Shown here: piece by piece, positions 44,568 to 56,776 of the stretch
Numbering within the stretch: the stretch's first letter is position 1
Layout: every line of letters begins with the position of its first letter
NCBI RefSeq assembly: GCF_963169125.1
Contig: NC_084794.1
Location: 154,762,858 to 154,826,857 of the forward strand
Reading direction: 5' to 3'
Source of the DNA: Humulus lupulus
Lineage: Eukaryota; Streptophyta; Magnoliopsida; Rosales; Cannabaceae
DNA length: 64,000 bases
The notes under the pieces: generated by a model
The model's input: the letters and a program-made list of their open reading frames with translations, nothing else
Databases searched by the model: none
What the model was told of the DNA's origin: nothing
Program-made: the position numbers and the translations under genes

Positions 44568-46715
44568 TGTAATGACCCAACTATTTCTAAGACCTTGGAC
44601 CATTAAAATTACTAGACATAGCTACTATTTTGATACAAACATAAGAAATAACATAAACCCCAAAATAAATATTGTGCAATACTAAATAAGGTAAAATTAT
44701 AAAATAAAATTTGATATAGTATGGTATGGGATCCCATTGTTTATAAAACACAAAACATAAACTTTAATTCAATTTTTTAAAAACTAAATGCGGAATTACA
44801 AAAAAAACATAATTCAAAAGACTAAAATAAACGTCATCCTCGATCAACACGCAGTCCATTCATCCTTATTACACCAGCAAACTACCAAGAATCCTTCCGC
44901 CTCCATAATCATTTTCCTACATCACACTAAAAATAAAGGAGTGAGCCTAAGGCCCAGCAAGGAACATAACATCTTAGTAGTATAATATTACAACAGTTCA
45001 ATATCACAATAGCATATAACGAAGTAGCCAGCAGGTTAAACACATAGCGGCCATGCCGACCCAAGTGCTTTTCCAAGCCCTGGGTTTGTGGTCTTCCCCG
45101 AGAGGATGACTCCAACACCGTAGGAGGGTCTCGCCCTAACATCTTGCACTCCATGTGCTCAACACCATTCTCGGTCCCTTGCCGCTCCTGAATCTTGAAA
45201 TCCTAGCTTTTGCCTCTCCCGGATTTTGCCGCACCCGGCTCTTGCCGCTCCCGACTCTTGCTGATCCTAGCTCCTTCCTCTCCCGGCTCTTGCTGCTCCC
45301 GGCTCTTACCGATCAGTCATGTTCACATATATGACATAGCAAACCATAAACAATACATATAGTACAGCACACCACATAGCTCTATGGGTACAAACAGTTC
45401 TCTTACCTGTGTCCCAAACTATTCGTGCACCACGATCACGAGCATAGTCCTCTAATCCAAGCCTTGAAGAAAATCCTAGTCACAACACATGAATAAAATC
45501 CATTGTCAAGTTCTAACTCATTAAATAGCTTCGAGACATAACTCTAGCCTCTGAGACCTTGGTTTCTACCAAACTGGGTAGTAGAAACCTTCCCAAACCC
45601 TAACGTTCAAGTTCCCAAGCTAAAAACCCTCAATTTGCCAAAATTTCACTTTTGGGCCGTGGCCCAGGTCCCCTTAAGCACCGTGGCGTGCCCGAAAATA
45701 GAGGCAAAAGGCCTCTCATTTGGGAAACTAAGGCCACGGCGCCCAAACTTGCATCGCGGCGCTGATGAATAGGGCCGCGGCTCAACCCCAAAATCCATAA
45801 ATTTTCCTCCATTTCTACGAGCTAACTTCCTTGGAAATCATCAATTCAAAGCCCTAACCCTAGAATTCTGCCTAGGACTCATATCCAAACATCATAACCA
45901 GTTAATTCACCCAGAATTCAAACAACAGATCTCATAAATGCCTATACTTAATCATCTAAGTTTCAACTCCCAAAATTCAAACTAGACAGAAAGAAATTCA
46001 ACAGAAAACCAGTTTTTGATTCTTACCTTGCTGATTATTTCGACCTGGACTAATTCCTCAACTCCTCAAACTAGCACCCCACCGATCCTCAGCTCAACTC
46101 CTCAAGATTTTCTCCAAAATTCCCAAATTTCCAAGAGAAAAGTGTGAATCGAATGAGAGAGAGAAGGGAAAGACTTATCTAATTGTTTCCTATTTCTTTC
46201 CCTTCCAGAATATGTTAGAAACTAAAGGTCACCCCAGCTGCCTAAGTCTATCCACTACTAAGGCCAATTACAACTTCGCCCCTCCTACCCATTAAACTTC
46301 TATACTAACCTCAAAGGAAATTCTGACCTTCGCCTTATTCTGCTAATTCCTCGAGTGCACCTACAAACCCCGTTTAATCCGAACATGTCCAAATCATTAC
46401 TTAACTAGTACTTGTTACTTGATAAATCACGAAAACATACTACATTCCCAAAATACCCCTAGTCTCCTCCCGAGCCGGATATTTGACCCCGTTGTGACTT
46501 TCTAACTAATCGGCTCCCTAGGATCGTCTCGGATCGTGCATCTCAAATATATCACCATTCACACGTATTATCGATCAGAATAATCATAAATATTTCATTT
46601 ATGCCCTCAATAGGCTAAACTTACAAACATGCTCCTAATAACCAAATGGGGCCCACATGCATATTTAATTCACCTAAACATGCATTTATAATCACATACT
46701 CATCAAATTCACATA
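44568..46715 (-). mobile_element. Tekay-like LTR, inverted, truncated at its right end
   Basis: Starts TGTAATGACCC and shows the family order: GGGATCCCA (44729), GGCCCAGCAAGG (44950), minisatellite (45166-45310), TCTCTTACCTGTG donor-like site (45403), GC-word cassette (45654-45786), GATTCTTACCTTGC (46018) and the CT-rich leader region. It breaks off at 46715, where the next LTR starts, without the usual ...GTTACA end. Confidence 0.82.
45654..45786. repeat. GGCCGTGGCC / GCCGCGGC word cassette in LTR
   Basis: GGGCCGTGGCCC, CACCGTGGCGTG, GGCCACGGCGCC, CATCGCGGCGC and GGGCCGCGGC occur in 133 bp. The LTR at 51546 has the same word order with an extra unit. Confidence 0.78.
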
Positions 46716-48278
46716 TCTAACGCCCTACTACCTTAGAGCCATTACTAAGTGAGTTTAAAATGTGCAATTAACTCGCTAAATGAGGGTTTTAGAACAAAAG
46801 TGTGATTAAACAAAAAGTCAAGGCTGTAATCTTTAAAAGTACTCTATTTCATTGAAAATTCCAATAGTCCAACATTTGGGATCCCAAAATAAGGTTTATA
46901 AAACATTTACAACTCAAAATAGGTTTATAGGTAACCAACTATCAAAAACACAGTTTAATACAGCCATTTCTCAAAATGCCCCCAACCCAAGCAGTCGGGT
47001 AGGCCAAACATGTACGCGCCGCTCCACGCTCTCCGTACTCATGGTTGGTTGACTTTCTCCTTGCCCTTACCTACGACACAGAGCACATGTGAGCCGAAGC
47101 CCAGCAAGAAAACTCATAAAACACATAACTTATGCATATTATTTAGTCAACATATTAGACAATCCACAGATAAAACAGATAGCCCATTAGACTAAGCAAA
47201 TACGGCCATGCCGTCCCAGAAGCGTTACCAAAGCCTGGGATCTCGGTTCTCACCGTAAGGATATCCCATGTACCCATTGGGGTCTCACCCTGGTGGTATG
47301 CACTCTGCGTGCCAAATGTTACTCTCGGCCCCACTGCCGTTCTCGGCCCTTTGCCGTTCCCGGCTCCTTGTCGTTCTTGGCTCCTTTGCCGTTCAATCAA
47401 CTATAACCACATATAGTTTAACTCAAACAACATCCAATCATATAACAATTCAATCAAGGCCACACCCTAACATGTAATACAATCTAGGGCCGTGCCCTGC
47501 AGCAATACTATGGGCCCATGCCCTGCTCTACGGGTACCACAGTTTTCTTACCTCAATACACTAAATAATCCTCCAAGTTTCTTAGCTTTAATTCCCTTCT
47601 TGATCCCAAGAGATTTGCCCTTAGTTTTTCCCTCTTTCTCCTCTAGGCTCCCAACCAATTTCAGCAATAACTCAATTTGGCTAAGTGTTGAATGTGAATG
47701 ATCCCTTTTCCCTCAGCTGAAACTTATCTAACCCTTGCCTAATGACTAATTTACCCCTCATAGAAATCCTTTCCTAACTAAACCCCAAGGCCCTTTTTGT
47801 CATTTCTCCTTTCTTACAATTCAACCATTTCTCTCATCTAAACTTGTTACCCTTACTAATTACCAATGGTTACTCAGGTTACTCAATCACCAATAACCAT
47901 TAACCACTAATTCTCAACTCAACTTACAAAATTCCCAAAGTACCCCTAGGCTCCTCCCGAGCCGGGTATTTAATCACGTTGTGACTTTTAAACTAATAAC
48001 TCCCTAGGACCGTCTCAGCACGTGCATCACAATAAGATCACCACTCACACGTGGTATTAATCATACAATTCAATTATTACATTTATGCCCTCAGCGGGCT
48101 AAGATTACCATTTTAACCCTAACATACAAACGGGGCCCACATGCATATTTATACCACCTAAACATGCATTATAATCACATATTCATTCAAATTCATATAT
48201 TAACATGTTAATTCACTTATTTCCCTCCAGGCACACTAATCCAGGTCCTAAACCTTGCCATTACTTGCACTATTAACA
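46716..48278 (-). mobile_element. Tekay-like LTR, inverted, internally deleted
   Basis: Begins (TC)TAACGCCCTACTACC, with the initial TG altered, and ends TATTAACA at about 48278, 1563 bp. It keeps GGGATCCCA, three GTAAG-type sites (one at 47545) and a minisatellite (47335-47395). It lacks the stretch that holds the GC-word cassette in relatives. It flanks the internal region of the minus-strand element as its 3' LTR. Confidence 0.75.
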
Positions 48279-50210
48279 TTAGAAGGATGGTCTAAGTTGT
48301 ATGTTTCTATCTCTTGTGTCTAGATTTTTACCAACTTTCTTTTGTACAACAGTTCCTCTGAACCTCCAGGACCTCTTCATTCCAATAAATATGGTCACAA
48401 CATTTCGCATCCACTCACCTTATCTAAAAACTGAGGTGATCCACCTTTACGATCCATAACTATGTTTCTTCATACTAACCTTAGGATATCCTAGAGTCAT
48501 AATAGCCCTTCTGGCTTCTAATTATCATTTCTCGCTTACCAAAAGATCAGATCGTGGGCATCCCAGTATTCAACTTTCTGGATACAATGGTTGTAGATAG
48601 GTAACCCAAAGCTCATCATGTGTCTTATCTTCAATATCAGCACCCATCGAATCACTCACCTAATTCACACATATCTTAACTCATCTGTGCTAAGGCGGTG
48701 GAATTCTTAATCATTCCTATAGAATATTCTTTCGGTGTTCAACTGTTTATTCCTAGAGGTGTATCTGTTCTCATCAATCTCAGGCTTTGGGTCAGACTCG
48801 TTCATTTCTCCATCCTTACTGTGGCTAACCAGCACCACTTGTCAACTTAACTTCCTAGGTAGAACATCTAAGTCCTCATCCTTATATCTGTTATAGGGTA
48901 CGGACGATCACTCCTTCAATGTGTATACAGGCGCACCCTAGTCCTTGATACACCGCACTAACACCCCATGTTCCAAGCAAGGACGGTGTCCACTGTGCCA
49001 TCCTCCTGTACTCGTCCTTCCTTTGCAGACCCTCACACCATGACGTGCAGATCAACCCACTTATTCCCATCTCTAGAAGTCCATCACACCACTATCCACA
49101 TAAACAGATTTTAGATTTCTACATCACTTCTATCAAGGGTGAAACCATCCCCAAGGACGTCTTAGACAGAAGTCGTGGTGCCTCACCAGTCCTACAATGT
49201 TTCTAATCTCCTAAAGTGTTCCTTTAACAATTGCCTTGTGGTCTCAATCCTAGTCGATTCATGCGCAAGGTAACCTTAACTATCAACTATAGAAATCAGA
49301 GTTTATCCTTTCTGAAATTTTACTTGTAATCTTCGCTTCCCCAACCTCGGGGATAACAATTTAGGGATTCCTATATCCTGTTCTTAACTGGAAATAGTCC
49401 AAGTCATTCCCGACCGAGTTACATATAACTTACCTAAATAAATCCTTCATTCTTAGTAGTGGATAATTGCTCTTAACAATTACCTTGTTTGGCTTCCACC
49501 TACAGCATGTACTCTTGCAAACTTGACCTTCTCCATAACCCATGACATTGGCACACCCTATTATAAGATGCTCTGTCTGATCACCTTTAAGTTAAGAAAC
49601 TCCCTTGACTAAATGTTTAAGTTTAGCTGTTCAATTAGTGTCACTCTTCACGATATCTCTGGTGCTAGTTTTATTCTTGCCTTATTCCCATAGTACGCTC
49701 CATTCCCTAATCATGACAACAATCTCGACAAACCCTTGTACACCCATTTGAAATTCCACTGACCCATCCAGTTCCCCTTTGATCTACCTAGCATAACCTT
49801 AGTGGTACCTACCACTACGGCTAGACACTCCGAAGTCAAAGTCGAGTCCCCTTATCGGCCAACTGATCCAGACTTAGGACTATACTAGGGCCATCGCATA
49901 ACCACCCCAACCAATTCTTGCTACAAATTTTCTGCTTGTACTCTGTTTCATTCCTTGGAAATTACTAACTTTTATCAAACACAAAATCTCAAGCCCCACA
50001 ACATTCTGTTCATTCGGTAGGTATCCCATGTATATATCTCCATTAAAAGGTACGTAGCTCCAAACTTAGTTAATATAACATAAAGAACAAAACTAGAAGA
50101 CCAACCTGTCATTTTCGAGGAGCCAACTTCGGGCTCTGGTCACCTCCAGGCAGACTCTTGAACCGAGGTTGGCTATCTGTACTTCTAGATTCCTCTGTCT
50201 TTGATTCCAG
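48279..50210 (-). pseudogene. Ruined Tekay-like pol, minus strand
   Basis: There is no open frame of useful length. Read leftward it is collinear with 20545-22570: shared phrases include GTACCACTAxGGTTAT (near 49805), GTGGACACxGTCCTTGCTT (near 48985) and ATGACTCTAGGxxxTCCTAA (near 48495). The protease site reads KFGATYLLME. Relative to the plus-strand copy the last 1 kb of pol, including the chromodomain region, is missing before the LTR. Confidence 0.7.
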
Positions 50211-51103
50211 ACAATGCTTCATGATGTGCCCATCTATTCCACACAGAAAACATGTCTTTGCTCATCATTTACCCAAATGGCGTCTCCTGCACCTGACACA
50301 CACTGGATAACTTCTCCAGACTCATTGCCGCCCTGGTGACTGCCCTGAACATCATGACTGATAGTGGTAGAACTATCAGGGGTCTTTCTTTTCTGACTAC
50401 TAGGTCCTCCGCCCCTACCTATTCTTACAAATGGGGGGACCATTGCCTGGGCTTCCAACCCCATGGCACCCTCGCTCCATATCGCACCTCCTACGTCCTC
50501 TATGGCAAGGGCCTTCCCTACCGTCAGAGCATAAGTAGAAATCTCATGAACTGGAGTGACCTTAACTCTATGGGCCACCCCAGGGTTTAGCCATCGAATG
50601 AATCGTTCCTTTAGGGCTACGTCTGTTGGTACCAAACCAAATGAAAACTTTGCTAACTCATCAAATTTGTCAACATATTCTGCCACCGTCTTACTGCCTT
50701 GACCCAAGTTCATAAACTCATTGGTCTTCACAATTCGGACTGCATCGCCATAGTACCTCTCGTTGATCAATTGTCAGAACTCCTCCCAACCCATCATAAC
50801 AACATTCCGGGTCTGTGATACTAACTCCCACCATGTTCGGGCATCCTCCCGTAGCATGTACGTGGCACAAACCACTCTATCATTGCCTTCTGCTCCTATA
50901 TAGTTGAGGATGGAGCTAACCATGCCCATCCACCGCTCAGCTCTGAACGGATCTAAACCTCCTTCAAAAACTGCAGGATAAAGCCTCTGGAATCTTTCAT
51001 ACAACAATTCCCACATGTTTCCACCCTCAGGCTGAATCAGAGATGATGTCAATGTCGTAGAAACACACGGAGCAACGTTCCTGGGGGGAACCCACTGTCT
51101 CAA
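50211..51103 (-). pseudogene. Tekay-like gag, minus strand (near complete, frameshifted)
   Basis: The capsid region is well preserved: RFQRLYPAVFEGGLDPFRAE, MLREDARTWWELVSQTRNVV, then after a stop at 50771-50773 INERYYGDAVRIVKTNEF, SKTVAEYVDKFDELAKFS and LNPGVAHRVKV. The nucleocapsid tail has SSQKRKTPDSS. A complete knuckle CFLCGIDGHIMKHC lies at 50252-50211 in a different frame. The N-terminal part is preceded by the primer binding site at 51531-51542. Gag forms the particle shell. Confidence 0.88.
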
Positions 51104-51530
51104 CCACCTAATCTCCTCCTCCTCCTACTTTTGCAATCTAGCCCGCATATCATCAAACACCTGCCGCCAATTCTAAGAAACAGATGGAGGATTCTGACCC
51201 CGACTATCTGCAACCCCAACATTAACAATGCTTGCACCCCTTGACTATCTCTGATGCATAACTTCTAAATCTATCTGCAGTCAATGACTCAATCCATCAG
51301 ATATGATTATCCCTTCCGGAACCACTCCCGAGGAAGGCCAGACAAACAAGAAGAATAACAAGCACAAATATATATTGCTCATGCTCCCTATATTAACAAG
51401 AAGGTAAAGTCATTCGAATAAGAAATTAGGAAAATATTTCATTCAATACCAACTGACCCTGAGTCGAGCTTGTCTTTGGCAACGAGCGTACATGTTCAGT
51501 CAATTTTCCAGGAACCATAAACCTTGGCAC

Positions 51531-51542
51531 GCTGTGATACCA
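51531..51542 (-). promoter_or_regulatory. Primer binding site (initiator Met tRNA type, one change)
   Basis: TGGTATCACAGC on the minus strand, three bases after the LTR end TTACA. The usual plant sequence is TGGTATCAGAGC, present at 63882. Confidence 0.88.
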
Positions 51543-51545
51543 AGT

Positions 51546-53949
51546 TGTAACACCCTACTTCCTTAGAGATGTTACTAAGTGAGTATGAAACATGCTAATC
51601 ACTCGCTAATCGAGTTTTTAGGTTAAAATGTGTAGTTAATTCAAATGTAAACTTGTTTAAATAAGATTTTGGTGTAAAAAGTCAACCATTATTTTAGATC
51701 ATGAAAAAGGTTACATTGGGATCCCAAAAATATTGTTTGAAAACATATTTACAACTCAAAAAGTTACTTTACAGTTGACCTAGGCGACAAAATCAATGTT
51801 CATGACTAGCTCCTGAAAATACTCCAGCCGTGGCGGCCAGATAGGCCAAACATGTACACACTGCTCCATGCCCTCTAACTCATGGTTGATTGATCTTTTC
51901 CTTGCGCTTACCTGCACCACAGAGCACCCATGAGCCGAGGCCTAGCAAGGGAACCTTAAAGCACAACATACTATAATTTATCTCAACAAATAAATACTTA
52001 ATTCAAGGCAATAAACCATCTATAAACTGTTAGTAGAATACGCAATGGCACGATAGCACAACAACATAACATCACAGTAGTATAGTAGCACATAAGTACA
52101 TCAACATAGCATCATAGCAATATATTAACACATAAGCACAATAACATAACATCTTAGCAGTATAATATTACAACAATTCAATAAAACAACAGCATATAAC
52201 GAAGCAACCAGCAGGCTAAACACATAGCGACCATGCCATCCCAAGTGCTTTTCCAAGCCTTGGGTTTGCGGTCTGCCCCGAGAGGATGACTCCAACACCC
52301 TAGGAGGGTCTCGCCCTAACAGCTTGCACTCCACGTGCTCAACACCGTTCTCGGCCACTTGCCGCTCCCAGCTCTTGTTGATCCTAGCTTTTGCCTCTCT
52401 CGGCTCTTGCCGCTCCCAGCTCTTGCCAATTAGTCACATTCACATATATGACATCGCAAATCATAAAAAATACATAGAGTACAAGGCACCACATATAGCT
52501 CTATGGGTACACACAGTTCTCTTACCTGTGTCCCAAGCTATCCGTGCACCACGATCATGAGCATAGTCCTCTAATCCAAGCCTTGAAGAAAATCCTAGTC
52601 ACAATGCATGAATAAAATCCAGTATCAAGTTCTAACTCATTAAATAGCTTCGAGACATAACTCTAGCCTCCGGGACCTTGGTTTCTACCAAACTGGGTAG
52701 TAGAAACATTCTTGAACCCTAACGTTCAAGTTCCCAAGCTTAAAACCCTCAATTTTCCAAAATTCCACTTTTGGGCCGCGGCCCAGCCCCCCTTAAGCAT
52801 CGCAGCGCGCCCCAAACACAGAGGCAAAATGCCTCTCATCTGGAAAACTAGGGTCGTGACAACCAAACTTGCGCCGCGGTGCCTAAGTAATTTTTCAAAG
52901 TCCTTTATGGCCTAACAACTCAAGCGGGCCGCGGCGTTAGTGAACAGGGCTACGACTCAACCCCGAAACCTAGAAATTTCCTCCATTTCTACAAGCTAAC
53001 TTCCTTGGAAATCATCAATTCAAAGCCCTAATCCTAGAATTCTGCCTAGGACTCATATCCAAACATCATAACCAGTTAATTCACCTAGAATTCCAACAAC
53101 AAATCGCATCAATGCGTATACTTAATCATCTAAGTTTCAACTCCCAAAATTCCAACAAGACAGAAAGAAATTCAACAGAAAAACAGTTTTTGATTCTTAC
53201 CTTGCAGATAATTTCGACCTAGACTAATTCATCAACTCCTCAAACTTGCACCCCACCAATCCTCAGCCCAACTCCTCAAGCTTTTCTCCAAAATTCCCAA
53301 ATCTCCAAGAGAAAAGTGTGAACCGAATGAGAAAGAGAGAAGAGAAAGATTTATCTGATTTTTGCCTATTTCTTTCCCTCCCAGAATATTTTAGAAAGTA
53401 AAGGTAACCCCAGCTTCCTAAGTCTATCCACTACTAAGGCCAATTACCACTTCGCCCCTCCTACCCATTAAACTTCTATACTAACCTCAAGGGCAATTCT
53501 GACCTTCGCCTTATTCTGCTAATTCCTCGAGTGCACCTACAAACCCCGTTTAATCCCAACATGTCCAAATCATTACTTAACTACTACCCGTTACTCTATA
53601 AATTCTGAAAACATACTACGTTCCCAAAATACGCATAGGCTCCTCCCGAGCCGGGTATTTGACCCCGTTGTGACTTTCTAACTAATTGGCTCCCTAGGAC
53701 CATCTCAGATCATGCATCTCAAATATATCACCACTCACACGTGGTATAGATCACAATAATCACAAATATCGCATTTATGCCCTCAACGGGCTAAAATTTC
53801 AAACATGCCCCTAATAACCAAATGGGGCCCACATGCATTTCTAATCACATACTCATTAAATTCACATATTTAATATAAGAACCAATTATTGCCCTCCATG
53901 CACACTAATCAAGGCCCTAAGCCTTAGTAACAAATTTTGGAACGCTACA
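51546..53949 (-). mobile_element. 5' LTR of the minus-strand Tekay-like element
   Basis: TGTAACACCC to GCTACA, 2404 bp, adjacent to the primer binding site, which proves its role. All landmarks are present: GTAAG-type sites at 51907, 52520 and 53197, a minisatellite at about 52345-52430 and a cassette at 52773-52956. No clear target duplication is shared with the other end of the element. Confidence 0.9.
52773..52956. repeat. GGGCCGCGGCCC word cassette in LTR
   Basis: GGGCCGCGGCCC (52773-52784, perfect palindrome), ATCGCAGCGCGCC, GCGCCGCGGTGCC and GGGCCGCGGCG follow in order. Compared with 45654-45786 there is one additional word plus about 55 bp of spacer. Confidence 0.82.
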
Positions 53950-55170
53950 ATAAGACATACTATACATATACATATCATAACATAAACATATCATAACATA
54001 TAAGAACATAAAATCTATCACATTTTCCTTACCAAAAGCCAGGATATTTGGGAACAAGAATTGGATTAGAACACTCCTATAAACTAACAGTAGAAATGGT
54101 GAGAATCTCTAAGATTAAAGATGAATATGAGAACTAAACCATAAAGAAGAAACTTACCAAGAAGGACCTTTAGTTTCAAGAACTTGAATACCTAATCAAG
54201 AATCAATAACAAAAGTTACGATTTGAATAAAAGAAACTAAAGAAAACTATAGAATCATAAAGAAATGGACTTAGGAATAGAAATACCTTCAATGACCTTA
54301 TGGATTGGTCTAAACCTTAATACCGAAATCACACTATTTATCACTTCCCAAGTGTTTATAAAAACTTATAATGATAAAGCTGTAACCCAAAACCCAAGTG
54401 TATCTCTCTATAGTAACACTAGCACCTTGGAGGCTCTGATCAAATGCTTGAAGAATGAAGAAAATGGTTGAGCACTAGGTCCTATTTATAGAGTTCAAGG
54501 AGTGAAACTAACCCCTTTTAATTTGAATAAATAAATGATTATAAAATGAAAAGGATTTGAATTTTCGTTCAACTGACGCCCAAAACTCGGTCAAAGTCGG
54601 TCATAGGCAGGTCTAAGTGGTTAAGGGTATTTTTAAAATTCAAAATTCAAACTTTCAAAAATACACTTATGGAGCTGATATATCGCCCCCCATAGGCAAT
54701 ATATCGCCTCCCCCTGTATTCCCAAGGCTTGTTCGATCGGTCGTGCAAAGTCGACGTGTTTTTCGTATCTTCCGTACGCGATATATTAGCCCCTATGCTG
54801 CGATATATCGGCATACGTTGATATATTAAACATGTAATTGCACATTTTCATCATAGTTTGAATTGGATAAACAGCTTTGATTGAGTCATAATACGATCCT
54901 AGCAGCTGTTGGAAGGTTCTAGAGCTTCTAGATCTTTCTTTTATTAAAACTATTCATCAAAATACTTAATTCCTTAATAATCATGATTATGACAAGTGTC
55001 ATGCTTCTAATGGCTCTATCTAAACCTTAGGTTATAATAAATATATTTCTATGACTAGCAATATCAATCAAACCTTATGTTATAATTAATATTCTTAAAC
55101 TATAGGTTAAACTTATAAAATTCACAACTGTTGCTATGAGTTTCCAACTAAGACCCGACTTGAACCAAAA
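53950..55170 (-). other. LTR-type sequence with GATATATC palindromes
   Basis: No gene. A minus-strand TATA box (TATAAATAG, 54490-54482) is followed upstream by a palindrome cluster (GCTGATATATCGCC, GGCAATATATCGCC, GCGATATATTAGC, GCTGCGATATATCGGC; 54674-54812). The make-up resembles the LTR at 27101-28304. I could not fix its ends. Confidence 0.5.
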
Positions 55171-55177
55171 TCCACGG

Positions 55178-55220
<43 letters not shown>
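55178..55220. repeat. (TAC)14 microsatellite
   Basis: Forty-three bases of uninterrupted TAC triplets, just before the truncated copia begins. Confidence 0.97.
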
Positions 55221-55221
<1 letters not shown>

Positions 55222-55267
55222 GCTAAGTAAACATTCTGAGACTCTACAATAAAATATTCATTCTGGG

Positions 55268-56760
55268 AACTATGAAATGGAATCGATGTATTCCATTTTT
55301 GTCTGGGAACTCATAGGACCATGTAAAAGTGTAAGGCCCATTGGGTGCAAATGGATCTTTAGGAAGAAAAGAGATGTAGGTGGAAAAGTAGAGACTTTCA
55401 AAGCAAGGCTAGTTGCCAAAGGTTACACTTAAAGAGAAGGTGTTGATTATGAAGAAATATTTTCTCTTGTAGCCATGCTTAAGTCCATATGCATCCTCTT
55501 ATCCATAGCAGCCGCCTATGATTATGAGATATGGCAGATGGGCGTCAAGACAACTTTCCTTAATGGCTATCTTGATGAAAGTATCTATATGGCACAACCA
55601 GAAGGGTTCGTTAAGAAAGGGGAAGATCATAAGATGTGTAAATTGCAGAAATCAATTTATGGATTAAGCAAGCATCTAGATATTGGAATATCACCTTTGT
55701 GGCTTCGAAAAGAATGTTGATGAAGCATGTGTATATAAATATGTCAAAGGTAGAGTGGTGGTTTTCTTAGTTCTTTACATGGATGATATTCTCATCATCC
55801 GTAAAAATGTAGAGACACTGTCAAACATGAAGAAGTGGTTAACTAAAAATTTCCAAATGAAAGATTTAGGCGAAGCGAGCTATGTTCAGGGAATCCAAAT
55901 CCTAAGGGATGGGAAGAAAAATCTCTTGGCACTTTCTCAACCTAATTATATAAATAAGGTTCTTGAAAGGATGTCTATGGAGAATACCAAGAAAGGTCAA
56001 TTGCCGACCAGACATGGAATTATTTTTTCTAAAGAGAAATTTCCAAAGACACCTCGGGAAGAAGAGGACATGAGAAAGTATCCATATGCTTCAATAGTTG
56101 GGAGTCTAATGTATGCTATGTTGTGTACTTGGCTCGACATATGCTATGCAGTAGGAAGTGTAAGTCATTATCAATCCAATCCTGGTTTGGAACACTGGAT
56201 TGTAGTAAAGCACATTCTCAAGTATCTACGGAGAACGAGAGATTATATTCTTGTATATTAAGGGGGTGAGTTGAACCCTACTAAATACACTGATTCTAAT
56301 TTCCAATAAGACAAAGACAGTCGTAAGCCGACGTCTAGGTCAATATTCACTCTTGGTGGAGGAACTGTAGACTGCAGAAGTATTAACAATCCAACATTAC
56401 AGATTCAACCATTGAAGCCAAGTATATAGCTACTTGTGAACCAACTCAAGAAGCAGTTTGGCTTAGGAAGTTCAACACTGATCTAGAAGTAATTCCATAT
56501 ATAAAGAAGCCATTAATCCTGTACAGTGACAATAGTGGAGTAGTAGCTAACTCTATGGAACCTAGAAGCCACAAGAGAGGAAAGCGTATAGAAATGAAAT
56601 ACCATATCATAAGAGAAATTTTGCACCAAGGTGATGTGACAGTTATGAAGATAGAGTTGGAACCAAACCTGCTAGACCCGTTTACCAAGACACTTCCTGC
56701 AAAGTCATTTTTGGGTCATGTACGCAATATGGGATTAAGGGAGATGCCTCATTTTCTTTG
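55268..56760 (+). pseudogene. Ty1/copia reverse transcriptase and RNase H (5'-truncated)
   Basis: Starts abruptly in RT at EMESMYSIFVWEL, followed by IGCKWIFRKKRDVGGKVETF, AAYDYEIWQMGVKTTFLNGY and SIYGLSKH. The catalytic motif is YMDDI in place of the more common YVDDI. MKDLGEASYVQGIQILRDG and CTWLDICYAVGSVSHYQSNP lead into RNase H, with EPRSHKRGKRIEMKYHIIRE at the end. A TAA at 55430-55432 replaces a Gln, there is a frame change near 55700, and stops occur after 56260. Gag, protease and integrase are absent. A purine tract and LTR follow directly. Confidence 0.9.
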
Positions 56761-56776
56761 AGGAAGGGTGGGAGAT
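56761..56776 (+). promoter_or_regulatory. Polypurine tract of the copia element
   Basis: AGGAAGGGTGGGAGAT directly before the LTR start. Confidence 0.8.
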
